This document shows positions 1 through 10,085 of a stretch of DNA of 64,000 nt, piece by piece. The DNA is from Allium sativum (Eukaryota; Streptophyta; Magnoliopsida; Asparagales; Amaryllidaceae). Below the pieces are notes generated by a model. The model was not told the DNA's origin. It saw nothing but the letters and a program-made list of their open reading frames with translations, and searched no databases. Every line of letters starts with the position of its first letter. Position 1 is the first letter of the stretch. The stretch lies in the NCBI GenBank assembly GCA_030737875.1, contig CM060924.1:145632197-145696196 (forward strand), given 5' to 3'. The position numbers were made by a program, and so were the translations under genes.

Positions 1-638
1 TGAAACCAACAAATATCGTATTAGAAATAACGATATAAAATATATCTTTCAAATTCCCATAACAATATCTGTATAATCACCACCCGTTTTCCTCAAAAAT
101 ATCTGTATAATCACGAAATCCAACATCGAAATATTCCGAAGATAATTTAAATTCAATCCAATCCAATTCACGTATTGGGAATATTGATTATTTTTAAAAT
201 CACTTTCAAATTCAATTTATTTATTTCAAAAATAAATAAATTTTAATTCTAGTTCAAAACTAGTTCATTTCGATAAAAAATCTATTTTTATCTTTTCAAA
301 TGTGGAATTTTTCAGCTCAATTTTTCCCAAATCATTTCTTATGATTTTACACAAATTATAGATATTTTTAATAATTTTATCAAGGCCCGTACAGTCGATT
401 TCCATCAACGGCCATCGAACTGCACTTACAGCGACCTTTTCCAAATTTGATTTGGACATAATTCCAAATCCAACCGTTAGATTTCAAATTTCTAACATTC
501 GTTGGAAAGCTCTTTTCGATACAAACCCAACGGTTTCGGTTTTAGGAGAATTCGACGGTCGGATCTCCCGCAACGTCAATTCGAAGTTAATTGTCGAAAT
601 TCACGAACTGCCACAGCGCGGCGCGTTCTATTCAGGCC

Positions 639-640
<2 letters not shown>

Positions 641-690
<50 letters not shown>
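641..690. repeat. (TA)n microsatellite
   Basis: About 50 bp of nearly uninterrupted TA dinucleotides inside the LTR I remnant. It gives rise to open frames reading IYIYIY that are not genes. Confidence 0.97.
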
Positions 691-734
691 TTCGTCGATT
701 TCCTTTTAAAACGTATTTTATAAATCATTTTAAA

Positions 735-1170
735 TTCGTTTTCAAAACCATTTCAATTTCATCTTCAATTTCCAATCGATTTGATTTCAATTCAATTCGA
801 ATTCATTTCAATTCAATTCAAATTCTAATTCGTTTCAATTCAATTCAATTTGAATTTACCTTCTATTTACTTCAATTCGAATTCATTTCAAATTGATTTC
901 AATTCAATTTCAGTTCGTTTTAAATTTCATTCAAAACGATTTCAATTCGTTTTAAATTCAATTTCATTTTAATTCAATTTGAATTCATTTCTATTCAATT
1001 CAAATTCTAATTTACTTTCTATTCAATTCAAATTCTAATTCACTTTCTATTCAATTCGAATCGAATTCATTTTCTGTTCAATTCGAATTCATTTCAAATT
1101 GATTCAATAAAATTTCAATTTTAATTTTAATCTAATTCAATTTGAATTTCATTTCAAAATATTAAATTTT
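735..1170. repeat. Degenerate TTCAATTC/GAATTCAT-rich simple repeat
   Basis: Around 430 bp made of short reiterations of ttcaattcaa, attcgaattcatttc and variants. There is no fixed unit length. It is a low-complexity expansion within LTR I and is not coding. Confidence 0.85.
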
Positions 1171-2256
1171 GAAATCACTTTTCAATAATTATTATAAAAC
1201 GAATAAAATCGATAAAAATATCGTTCACGTCAAAATAGCGTGTCTCTAATCAATACGGCTTTATATTTTTCAAAAACTTCTTTATTCTATTCAACAAATG
1301 AATATTCATTCTATTCAACACATGAATTTATATTTCTTTCAACACACGACTATTTTTGTTATGTAAAATATTTTATAAAACTATGGTATCTCGTTTGATT
1401 TCAATTAGACTCCACCGTGAAGTAGTTCTAATTTTAAATATGATAAAGATGTGAATTTTATTATTAAAATACTCAACACATAAATATTTTCAACACATGA
1501 ACATCGTCAACACATGAATATTTTTATATTCAACACATGAATTTTCTTTTATAATATTCATTATTTTCCCAACTGGAATGAGGCCCAATCAATCACCATA
1601 TAATGTTAGTTATATGGATTCCACACAACACATGTATATAATAGCAACGATCAACAATCAACCATCATCCAAGGTGCACCACACAACTGCATAAGCATCA
1701 AATATAAATAATCGACGCTTACACAGTCTGTCGACCAATCGATCGACATACAATTAAATAATTGGGATTAGTGTACCCAAATATCATCCCAACACCCATG
1801 TGGGGTTTCAAATCAACAAGCACATATTGTTATTTTTGCAGTTAGGCGATGTGTAAAATTTATCATCCCAATCAATATCAGTCAAATCAGTGTATATAAA
1901 CAAATCGGCCGATTTGTTTATAAATATTTATTTATTCACATTCACGTTAAAAATTTTATTTTTAACAATAAAATATTTTATTTCAACACATGAATATATT
2001 TCATTATCTATTTCACATCAACTTCACAAACAAATTTCACAACACATCAAACAAGCATACAAGCCATCCATGGTCTGTGGATGACGGGTGTCGGGTGGTG
2101 CTAAGCACCGTCTGCATCCTAGTATATATATATAACTAGAAAAGGAAATTTGAGTGAGAAGTTCTCACCAATAGCTATCCCTACTCCACGACACTTCATT
2201 AGTAGAAATCTTCGTCGTTCTCGCCTTTTATCACTTTCGTTGCCCGTAGCCACTAC

Positions 2257-2640
2257 ATATATAAAAATCGAATTTTTACTTTACTGTTCAATATATAAAA
2301 ATCGAATTTTTACTTCGCTATTCAATATATGAAAATCGAATTTTTACTTCGCTATTCAATATATAAAAATCGAATTTTTACTTCGCTATTCAATATATAA
2401 AAGTCGAATTTTTACTTCACTATTCAATATATAAAAATCGAATTTTTACTTCGCTATTCAATATATAAAAATCTATTTTTACATCGCTACTATATAGATA
2501 AAAATTCTCTTTTTACAGCGCTACTATATAGATAAAAATTCTATTTATACAGCGCTACTATATAGATAAAAAAATTATATTTTTACAACGCTACTATATA
2601 GATAAAATTTCTGCCTTTTTAAATATAAGGATTTAATTTT
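2257..2640. repeat. 34-bp tandem array with a near-palindromic core
   Basis: Six good copies of a 34-bp unit (core taaaaatcgaattttta, then cttcgctattcaatata) run from about 2257 to 2470. Then come four copies of a variant with core tagataaaaattct and gcgctac. The array decays but continues beyond Element 1 at 14084-14310, which shows that Element 1 landed inside it. The core is an A/T inverted repeat able to form a short hairpin. Confidence 0.85.
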
Positions 2641-2713
2641 TATTTCATCACTATAAAAATCACATCTTTACTTTATATTATATATATATAATAAAAATCA
2701 GATTTTTATTTCG

Positions 2714-2718
2714 TTACA
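2714..2718. repeat. Target-site duplication of Element 1, left copy (TTACA)
   Basis: TTACA lies immediately before the LTR's TG at 2719 and is repeated exactly at 14084-14088, after the final CA of the other LTR. Five bp is the usual duplication for Ty3/gypsy integrases. Confidence 0.95.
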
Positions 2719-3885
2719 TGTAACACCCCACACCCGCTAAGGTCACTCACTAGGGGAATGCCTTAGTTTTGGTGGAGTATTTTTAGTGAATATAGAACAG
2801 AAAAATTACAACAGGACAGATATAAGTAATACTTGGAAATTTAAAACATCATTTCATTAACAAAACATGTTTGGTTACATCACAAAACCATAACAAGAGT
2901 CAAGTACATAATATCCATCCTAATAATATAGAAGTACATAATCCCATTACATAGATAATAGCCAAAATAGAAAAGATAAACCGAGCTTTACTTCTACGGT
3001 CCAAGCCCCAAAAGATAGATATAGCGGTCTGGTCCAAGCCCACTAGTGCTAGGCCCACTCTGATAACCTGAGGGTTGGGAAAAAGATAAACAACAACGGG
3101 GTCAGACATAAGTCTGAGTGAGTCCTATAACCCTAACAATACAATCATTAAAGTAATTAGGGTATGATATAAACAAGATACGGTACCTCTGGGGATAATG
3201 ACTACACTAAGTAGCCAACAAAACACAGGATGTACTACGATAACCGAAACGACGTATTTATCCACCCAAGGATAATTACTAGCTTACACCACCCCAGATC
3301 TACCCACCCAAGGGTAATTCCTACACTGCACCACACCAGTTCTACCCACCAAGAGTAATTCCTACTTAAAGGTTGATCCCACCTAAAGACTTAGAAAATT
3401 TAACTAGTAGTTTCTGGTACTTCTAGCTGACCACGTAGGTGCCGTCTGCCCTTACCTCCACTAGGTGTACCCCACTACTACCAAGCGATCGGCTCCCTAA
3501 CGTAGATACCCGTGCTGGCCCCACAGTGGGGTGTATCACTCCCCTAAAGTGGCAACCAATTCTATCAACGGTGCACGGCTTATATCTACACGGTGCAACA
3601 ACGGCTTATCTATCAGCCCGGGCCCACACACGCATATGAAGCCCGTTGGACTTGCGTTGCCACCGCTACCCCGTTTTGGCCTCTTATAGTCAAACCCAAT
3701 ATGCGTGTCCTGTCACTCGACATGGGTCGAGCCCACAAAGATACGTTTGGGATATTGGTTGAAATGGGCCCTCACAAGCTACTACTTAAGCTTGTCATTT
3801 TATCTAGTGCATCCCACTTAACCCCTTTTTATAATCATGCCCCCTTACATGTTAAGGTTTGGTTAAGTCATCTAATTATATTTCA

Positions 3886-4160
3886 ATTGCCACTTAAGGC
3901 ACCCACTAGATTTCCGCATGCCACCCAAGGCACTTACTTGATTCCCACATGCCACCTGAGGCACTTACTTGATTTCCACATGCCACCCAAGGCACTTACT
4001 TAACCCTTTAATCATGTTTAATTACATGTTCCACTTTGGTTAAGTATTCTAATCGTATTTTCTATTGCCACCCAAGGCAACCCACTAGTTTCCTCATGCC
4101 ACCCAAGGCACCCCCACTAGTTACTACATGCCACCCAAGGCACCCACTTAAGCCCACATG
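3886..4160. repeat. Tandem repeats of TGCCACCCAAGGCA
   Basis: At least six copies of catgccacccaaggcac spaced by about 30 bp of variable acttacttgattccca-type sequence. The core has TGCC/GGCA arms, so each unit can form a small hairpin. The array is repeated in the other LTR at about 11453-11725. Confidence 0.85.
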
Positions 4161-4222
4161 CCCCTCTACATGCTAATATGGTTAAGTGTTTCTTAATTCA
4201 TTAATTAAGATCATGACCTCAT

Positions 4223-4320
4223 AAAGACCTCTCACATTAGACCGTCTTTTATGACTGCTGGATATGCCGGTTGGTTCCGGGCAGACTTCTGTCATCAAAA
4301 GGGTCTAACCTCGTGTCTTT
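4223..4320 (-). other. Covarying hairpin, copy 1 (3' LTR)
   Basis: Outer arms AAAGAC/GTCTTT, middle arms TTAGACC/GGTCTAA and TTTATGAC/GTCAT-AAA, and a conserved apex containing ttccgggcagacttctg. The first of two adjacent homologous units. The second has different bases in the same arms but still pairs. It lies within the presumed R/U5, so it would be in the transcript. Confidence 0.7.
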
Positions 4321-4345
4321 ACTTTAATCATGTATTTAATTTATG

Positions 4346-4446
4346 ACTAAGACCTCTCACATTGGGCCAATCATTTGTAGCCGCTGGATGGCCGGTCGGT
4401 TCCGGGCAGACTTCTGCTACAAAAGGGTCCAACCTCGTGTCTTAGT
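4346..4446 (-). other. Covarying hairpin, copy 2 (3' LTR)
   Basis: Outer arms ACTAAGAC/GTCTTAGT, middle arms TTGGGCC/GGTCCAA (one G-U) and TTTGTAGC/GCTACAAA, with an apex containing ttccgggcagacttctg. Conserved single-stranded signatures are cctctcacatt on the left and cctcgtg on the right. Confidence 0.75.
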
Positions 4447-4518
4447 TGATTAATTACACCTAATTAATCACCCCCATATTAATTATCCCTAATTAATATC
4501 AAGTTTTTCATAACATGT

Positions 4519-4583
4519 GTAGACCTAACTCAATAGGTAAATTCCCATGGGGTAGACCTAACTCAATAGGTAAATTCCCACTT
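4519..4583. repeat. 33-bp tandem duplication
   Basis: gtagacctaactcaatagg followed by taaattccca occurs twice in succession. The same duplication is present in the 5' LTR near 12086-12148, so it predates this insertion. Confidence 0.85.
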
Positions 4584-4739
4584 ATGCTTATTCATTTTAT
4601 GGTATGCTTAATCATACCCAATCATACTTTTATTAACATATTTACCAACCCCATCGTTCCCCACGTAAATCGTCCTTATTTCATGACATAATAAAGGGGA
4701 ACATCCATCACAAATATCATGGGTTTAGCATATAACTTT

Positions 4740-5780
4740 GTCATGGGTTAAGAGGATTTCAACTTGCATTTATGAGCATATATTAACCCAACTACATTTA
4801 ACCCAAACTTGCATATTATCATACACATGATTTGCATAACATGTCGCATATGAGCTTGCATATTATCATACACATATCTTGCATAGCATGTTGAACTTGC
4901 ATATAAGCATTCTCATAACTTGCATAACATGTTAAACATGCATTTAAGCCTACACATAACTTGCATAAGCATTCACATACTTGCATAAGCATTCACATAC
5001 TTGCATAAGCATTCACATACTTGCATATCACATTAAACTTGCATTTAAGCATATACATAACTTGCATAACATCATGCACATAACTTGCATAATCTCATAA
5101 ACTTAACTTGCATAACACCATGCACATAACTTGCATACCCTCATACACATAACTTGCATATGAACTTGCATAACAACATGCACATAACTTACATAACGTC
5201 ATGCACATAACTTGCATAACATGTTGAGCTTGCATATAGGCATACACATAACTTGCATAACATGTTGAATTTGCATATATGACTTGCATCTTAAAGGAGG
5301 GTAAACATGCATAGCATATAAAGGTGTCATCTTGCATATGTATGCATCACATTTAAAAGGGTAAACTTATATGTCATGATTTATGCATAATACCAAACAC
5401 TTAGTATGCATAAAACCACTTACTTAGCATGCATAGAATCAATTACTTATTATGCATAAACACACCACTTAACTTGCATAAACCCAAACACTTAGCATGC
5501 ATACAATCCAATACTTAGCATGCATAAAATCAAATACTTAGCATGCATAACACCAAATACTTAGCATGTATAAAATCACATGCATAACTTGCATATCATG
5601 TTACATATAACTTGCATATACTCTCACATATAGTTTGCATAACATGTTACATATGCATAAATGTTCAACATAGTGTTTTGCATCATAAAACATGGCATTA
5701 ACCTTGCATATAACATAAAACTTGCAAATCACATATCATACAAACTTGCATAAACACATTTATCCACAAACATAGCCATG
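4740..5780. repeat. TTGCATAA / AGCATGCATA minisatellite in the LTR
   Basis: About 1 kb dominated by reiterated cttgcataacatg, acataacttgcata and, at 5390-5580, cttagcatgcataaaatc-like units of roughly 21-24 bp. At least six CATGCA (RY) motifs fall in 5300-5590. The same array is in the other LTR (about 12310-13345). It lies downstream of the LTR's TATA box, so it would be transcribed. The open frame at 5095-5337 is only this repeat translated. Confidence 0.9.
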
Positions 5781-6171
5781 TCTTATCACATCCTACCATA
5801 ATCAATTTAACAATTGATTATTAAAGCCATAGGAACTCACCAAAACCAAGATTAGCAAACTTATGTAGTAGAACTAGTAGCTTTAGTTGAAGAAGATGTT
5901 GATTAGAGGTTGATTAGCTTGCAACTCTCTTCATTGATTTGTGGAGGCCATGATCAAGTTTCATTTTGCCATAGTTTAGTTACAAGATCTAATTATGAAT
6001 GAATTAGGGTAGGGTTGGGGTCTTATTCATAGGATTAGGTAGTGTTTTAGGCCCTTAGATTAACCCTAGATTAGTTTAGGTCCGTCAGATTTAGGAAATC
6101 TCTAGAACCCAGTCCTCCAAGCCAGCCTAAAATCCAAGCTGGTGCACCCAGGCTCTCTGGACGCTGCGCCC

Positions 6172-6229
6172 CTGTCGACAGGCAAGTCGACACCCCTGTC
6201 GACAGGCCTGTCGACAGCCCTGTCGACAT
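6172..6229. promoter_or_regulatory. Five GTCGAC sites at exact 12-bp spacing (3' LTR U3)
   Basis: GTCGAC starts at 6174, 6186, 6198, 6210 and 6222. The best unit, CCTGTCGACAGG, is a perfect 12-bp palindrome. The cluster lies about 150 bp upstream (minus sense) of the TATA-like site at 6019-6030. Position and periodicity suggest a promoter element; no binding factor is known from the sequence. Confidence 0.8.
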
Positions 6230-6505
6230 GGTTAGGGCGGGAAGCTTCCCGCCTACCCCCGATGGCTCCATTTTGAAATCTGATTTTAAATCTTTAAATC
6301 TGTTTTTAGCTTTAATTTTTCTGCAAACTTCATTGGGCCTTAACTGGGCCATACGGACTCCGATTCTCGAAAACTCGTACTCTATTTCGCGTATTTTTCC
6401 GAGACGAACGCAATGACGTAGCCCGTTACCCCCAATTCCCACATCTGAGATTATTTATCCTATGATTAGAGAATTTTAGTATTAGCTAAAATTCAGGGTG
6501 TTACA

Positions 6506-6520
6506 TTCTCCCCTCCTTAA
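6506..6520 (-). promoter_or_regulatory. Polypurine tract of Element 1
   Basis: On the minus strand aaggaggggagaa directly abuts the 3' LTR start. This is the expected plus-strand DNA primer site and it fixes the element's orientation. Confidence 0.9.
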
Positions 6521-6999
6521 AGGATTTCGTCCCCGAAATCTCTATGCTAAGGAGAATTCATATCCTACCATCCAAACAACCATCTACTCAAGCCATCAAC
6601 CACGGGCATCCATTGTCCTTACACAGTTTCTAATGATGTATGAGCATATGCAAAAAAGTGTGTGTATATGTTCCCTATCTAATGTATGAACATATGCAAA
6701 CCATGATAGTGCCATGCATCCATTATGTATGCGAGAGAACCCTATCGACACATACAATATCTACATGAGTGCACAATCATTCACCAAAATGCATCATCCA
6801 TATGATAACACAATCATTATACATCCATAAATATAGCTTCCTACACACAATTTTATGCAATATGCAATATGAAGTGATTGAGCCGATCTAGTGCCTAGAG
6901 TGTGTGTACATGCATCCACGAGCAACCACTAGCAAACACTTGCATCCACTGGCATCCATCATACATAACATGTCTCAAACACATGTTTCAACCATAGGA
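6521..6999 (-). other. Non-coding 3' untranslated stretch of Element 1
   Basis: Between the integrase end and the polypurine tract. It contains many short catgcatcca/gcatccac-type motifs but no domain or structured repeat that I recognise. Confidence 0.6.
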
Positions 7000-8064
7000 C
7001 TATCCTATCTGAAGGTCAAAGGTACTAACGAGAGGACATACTAAGGATAAGTTAAGCACAAGATATGCGATGAAGGAGAAGCAAAAGGACATACCCTCCG
7101 AAAGAAAAGGGTACCTCGAACGCATCTTCGCTTCCGTCTCCCAGGTAGCGTCACTCTCTTCATCTCCCCTTTGTACTTTGACTAGTTGAACCTCTCTGTT
7201 TCTCAACTTCCAAATCTCTGACCGAAGGATGCAAGTAGGAGCTCGTCGAATCGTCGCATCACGCTCTGCTTCCACTTCTCTAAGCAAACTCGGCTCTACC
7301 ACCTCTGCGGTCTCATGTAGGCACTTCCTCCCATGGAATACATCATGTACACCACTAAGTCTGTCGGGCAACTCCACCAATGGAGGATGCTCCTCCCATG
7401 TACCTCCAAAATCCAAGATACATAGCCTCAAAAGGTCTTCTAAAATATGTTTCACCCTCTCGGTCTGGCCGTCCGTCTGAGGATGATATGCGGTACTCAA
7501 ACACAACTGAGTCCCTACCGCCTCTTGCACCCTCTTCCAAAACTCTCTAGTGAAGATAGGATCTCGATCGCTCACCATACTGGAGGGTACACCATGCAAT
7601 CTAATAATCTCTCGAATGTAAACTGAAGATAGCCATGGAGCGGTTCCTTTACTCTTCACAGGTATACAATGGGCGCTCTTAGTAAGCCTGTCTACTACCA
7701 CCCAAATTCCCGTATTACCCTTCCTTGATCTTGGTAACCTGTCAATAAAATCCTTCGAGATGCTATCCCACTTCCATTGCGGAACTTCCAATGGGTGAAG
7801 CAACCCACCTGGTTTCTTTTGCTCCGCCTTCTCTTATTGGCACACCAAGCATCGAGCGACATACTCGGCCACATCTTTCCTCATACCGGCCCAGAAGAAA
7901 ACCCTCTTCATGTCTTGGTACATCTTGTCCCCACCGGGATGAATGGTCATCCTAGAACGGTGTGCATCATCAAGAACAACCTTCCTCAAACCCTCGCCTT
8001 GCGGTACACAAAGTCTACCGTCTCTACGCAAGCACCCCCTATCGTCTAGGGTGTACCTACTCAA
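7000..8064 (-). pseudogene. int: Integrase with chromodomain, Element 1 (internally deleted)
   Basis: Integrase joins element cDNA to the host chromosome. On the minus strand the zinc-finger part (8064-7834) ends MRKDVAEYVARCLVCQ, followed by an in-frame TAA near 7830 and then the catalytic core from 7803. The core keeps all three acidic residues: D in SKDFIDRLP, D in VSDRDPIF, and E in QTDGQTERV. After WEEHPPLVE the protein jumps to LPDRLSGVHDVFH, so the end of the core and the GPY/F region (normally over 100 residues) are deleted in frame. A chromodomain follows (KLRNREVQLVKVQRG, then ATWETEAKMRSRYPFL). Chromodomains direct insertion to particular chromatin. The stop and deletion make it a pseudogene. 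Confidence 0.88.
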
Positions 8065-8368
8065 ATGGCTGGACGACTCCCCCCCCCCCCCTTATGAGCT
8101 TCTCCACCAACTCAACCCACTGTGGGTCGTCCCTCTGTGCTTTTCCAATCCGCCCCAAAAGAGTAGGTCTAACTTCCAAGGAAGCTAGCAAACCGGGTAC
8201 ATAATCAACGGAAGGTCTGAAATCAAACATCGAGATAAATTCCAAGCTTCGTTGTTCCACGGACAACGAACTCAAGGACAACCTCTTTCTGCTCAAGGCG
8301 TCCGCCACCACGTTACCCTTGCCAGGTGTATACGCTATCTCAAACTCATAGGATGTTAAGAATCCCAT
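8057..8368 (-). pseudogene. C-terminal RNase H and linker fragment, Element 1
   Basis: The minus-strand frame carries [18 protein letters not shown], the standard junction between Ty3/gypsy RNase H and integrase, followed by the linker FISMFDFRPSVDYVPGLL. The catalytic part of RNase H is absent: sequence jumps from an RT fragment straight to this end piece. A run of 13 C at 8079-8091 (glycines) shifts the frame between this piece and the integrase zinc finger. This may be a real slip or a homopolymer error. Confidence 0.8.
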
Positions 8369-8384
8369 CCACTTTTACTGTCCT

Positions 8385-9125
8385 AAGATTATGCGCTCGA
8401 AGAGTCTCCAACACTTCCCTAAAATGTAGGGCATGCTCTTCTCCACCAGGATATCATCCAAAATCATCACAACTGTCTCTCACGCAGACCACCCTAGTCG
8501 AACTCGGCATCCCCCAAATGCAAGCCCCAAAGGCCTAAACCAATATCAGACAAACACCCAAGGGATACCTCCTTCGAATTCAGACGACCTACGTGAGATG
8601 ATACTAGTAAAAATGGCTAAATAATTAAGCCCTTGTCCAATTCTGGATGTCCTTGCCAGTCTCGCTCCAAAACCATCGTTTATCCCTTACTGGCTTTGCT
8701 CAGCCTATTGAGCACATATGAAAACTTATTTCGCTCCTAGAAAAGACCAAGATGTCAACCACAAAGACAATCACAACTTATTTAGGTACTCCCTGAACAC
8801 CCTTATCATCAAATCAACAAAGTATGCGGGGGCGTTCGTCAAACCAAATGGCATCACCAGCCACTCATAAAAAAAAAATCATCCGGAGTCCTAAAGGCAG
8901 TCTTCTCTATACTATCCTCAGCCACTCTCAACTGATGAAATCCCGTGGCTACTACAAAAATACTGAGGCGCCAGCCAACTGATCAAAGAGATCATCTATC
9001 CTCGGCAATGGGCGTCTCTTTTTCTTTGTGAGTTTATTTAGTTCTCTTTAGCCTACACAAAGTCTGAGGGACCCATCCGCCTTCATAACAAAAACTACTG
9101 GAGCGCCCCACTCCGATATACTTCG
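8385..9125 (-). pseudogene. Reverse transcriptase remnant, Element 1
   Basis: Several frames together show [22 protein letters not shown] near 9110-9050, [20 protein letters not shown] near 9010-8960, then ATGFHQLRVAEDSIEKTAFR and [20 protein letters not shown] to about 8820, and a damaged active-site region VFVVDILVFSRS near 8755. In that last motif the first catalytic Asp is Val. After it comes a foreign block (8485-8735), then the RT piece EEHALHFREVLETLRAHNL at about 8455-8395. The thumb, connection and most of RNase H are missing. Stops and frameshifts occur throughout. Confidence 0.85.
8485..8735 (-). other. Foreign insert inside the Element 1 RT
   Basis: About 250 bp without RT similarity interrupts the gene right after the active-site motif. 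Bases 8521-8600 align without gaps to 63921-64000 (about 62 of 80 identical by eye), which adjoins LTR-like sequence in fragment G. The DILV-type sequence occurs on both sides of the insert, suggesting a template switch or duplication. I infer capture of part of another element's LTR or untranslated region. Confidence 0.55.
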
Positions 9126-9700
9126 TCTTATGAACCCCTTCTCAAGCAAATCGCCTACTTACTTATGGAGTTCCCTCCTCTCACAAGGAGCCATGTGGCA
9201 CACTGGCCAAGATACTGGTTTAGCATTATCCACCAGATATATTCGAAAGTCAATCTCCCGCTTCGGAGGTAAGCCCTTCACCTCCTCACACACATCCGAG
9301 TATTCCCGGACCGCTCTAACAGATCGCAAATTCTAGACCGACGTGTCAAGCGATTCTAGATAACTTAGCATAACAGATTCTATGGGATTACAAGAGATCT
9401 CGAGAGTGTTACCCCAGCGGGTCATAAGCCTAACAACTCTCCCTTCAAAATCAAGAACGGCACCTCTACTGGATAACTAGTCCATGCCCAAAACTAGCCC
9501 ATAGCCCGTGAAGTCCAACAAGCATCACACCTAAACTCAACGCTAAGTATAGAAACTTTCAAACCCAAACACATCATGGAGCCCAATTGGGTTTGAAACA
9601 ACTAAGGGATCATCTACCAAACTGGTGTCTAAGTGCAGTGACTCAACTAACAATGATGAGATAAACGAACTCGATGCTTCAGAATCAAATAAGTTCGAAT
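9126..9700 (-). pseudogene. Aspartic protease and linker remnant, Element 1
   Basis: The minus strand shows LFDSEASSSFIS near 9690, corresponding to the protease active site D-(S/T)-G-A with the Gly changed to Glu. It is followed by DDPLVVSNPIG, RGAVLDFEGRVVRLMTRWG, and the conserved linker EYSDVCEEVKGLPPKREIDF leading into RT. Stops interrupt it (after LGMD near 9480, and before the linker). The protease would cut the Gag-Pol polyprotein; this copy cannot. Confidence 0.75.
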
Positions 9701-10085
9701 CGGATAATAAAGAAATCCAAATTCCAACCTAGCCGGTCCTATCCCCATCTGGTACCCTAGTCGTGAGGGAATACAGCTACCCTCCAGAAGATTCCATACC
9801 TTGCCCTTGCTTCTTTGGACAATCCTAATAAGGTGTCCTATTCCTCCCAAAAGGATAACTACTAGCCTTCTTCTTCCCATTCTCCACTCGTAACCTCCCA
9901 TCAATGAGGTTTCGTCTTTCATTAAACATCAACTATATGAGCCTTCCTCCCATCGTCTATCCAATAGGTACCTACAAGTCCTCCTCCTTCTTGAACCAAC
10001 TTCTAGTCCGACTAATGTCCAAGTTCCTTGAAGTGGTTTTCCATCCTTATCTATCTTAGAGAGATCATCTATACGCGGAGGGGAA
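9701..10085 (-). pseudogene. gag: Gag C-terminal remnant, Element 1
   Basis: Only the tail of gag remains. A zinc-knuckle relic FGRNRTPY-stop-DCPKKQGQ lies around 9850-9800, with both leading Cys lost, and basic sequence around it. The capsid part is missing, so the interior is only 3.78 kb, shorter than one of its LTRs. 10086-10271 next to the primer site is A-rich leader without a gene. Confidence 0.6.

Larger units (their letters stand above)
1..2718 (-). mobile_element. Left part of an old long LTR (element I), interrupted by Element 1
   Basis: A+T-rich DNA with no credible gene. It joins directly to 14084-15710 once Element 1 and one target-site copy are removed, because the same degenerate 34-bp tandem array lies on both sides. 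Bases 380-620 resemble 15080-15530 and the ends of B's LTRs (phrases such as 'cgttggaaag', then 'cgcg' followed by a TA-rich tract), as expected for a relative of these LTR families. The minus orientation is inferred from the right half, which ends in gttgttaca at 15710. The outer left end lies outside the window. 1180-2250 shows no further recognisable structure. Confidence 0.5.
2719..6505 (-). repeat. 3' LTR of Element 1 (3787 bp)
   Basis: Starts tgtaacacccc and ends gggtgttaca, with terminal inverted TGTAACACCC/GGGTGTTACA. Sense is minus, so U3 begins at 6505. A TATA-like site at 6019-6030 reads CTATGAATAA, mutated relative to the 5' copy. Most of the LTR (about 3.3 kb) lies downstream of that promoter and would be R/U5. 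It contains tandem arrays, two hairpins and no gene; open frames such as 2900-3109 and 5095-5337 arise from repeats. Confidence 0.95.

Noticed and set aside
3439..4003. Overlapping plus-strand frames with Pro/His/Thr-rich sequence
   Set aside because: They run antisense to Element 1, extend through the TGCCACCCAAGGCA repeats, and are conserved only because the LTRs are young.
5095..5337. Cys/Met/Tyr-rich 80-residue frame
   Set aside because: It is a translation of the TTGCATAA minisatellite, present in both LTRs, with no domain.
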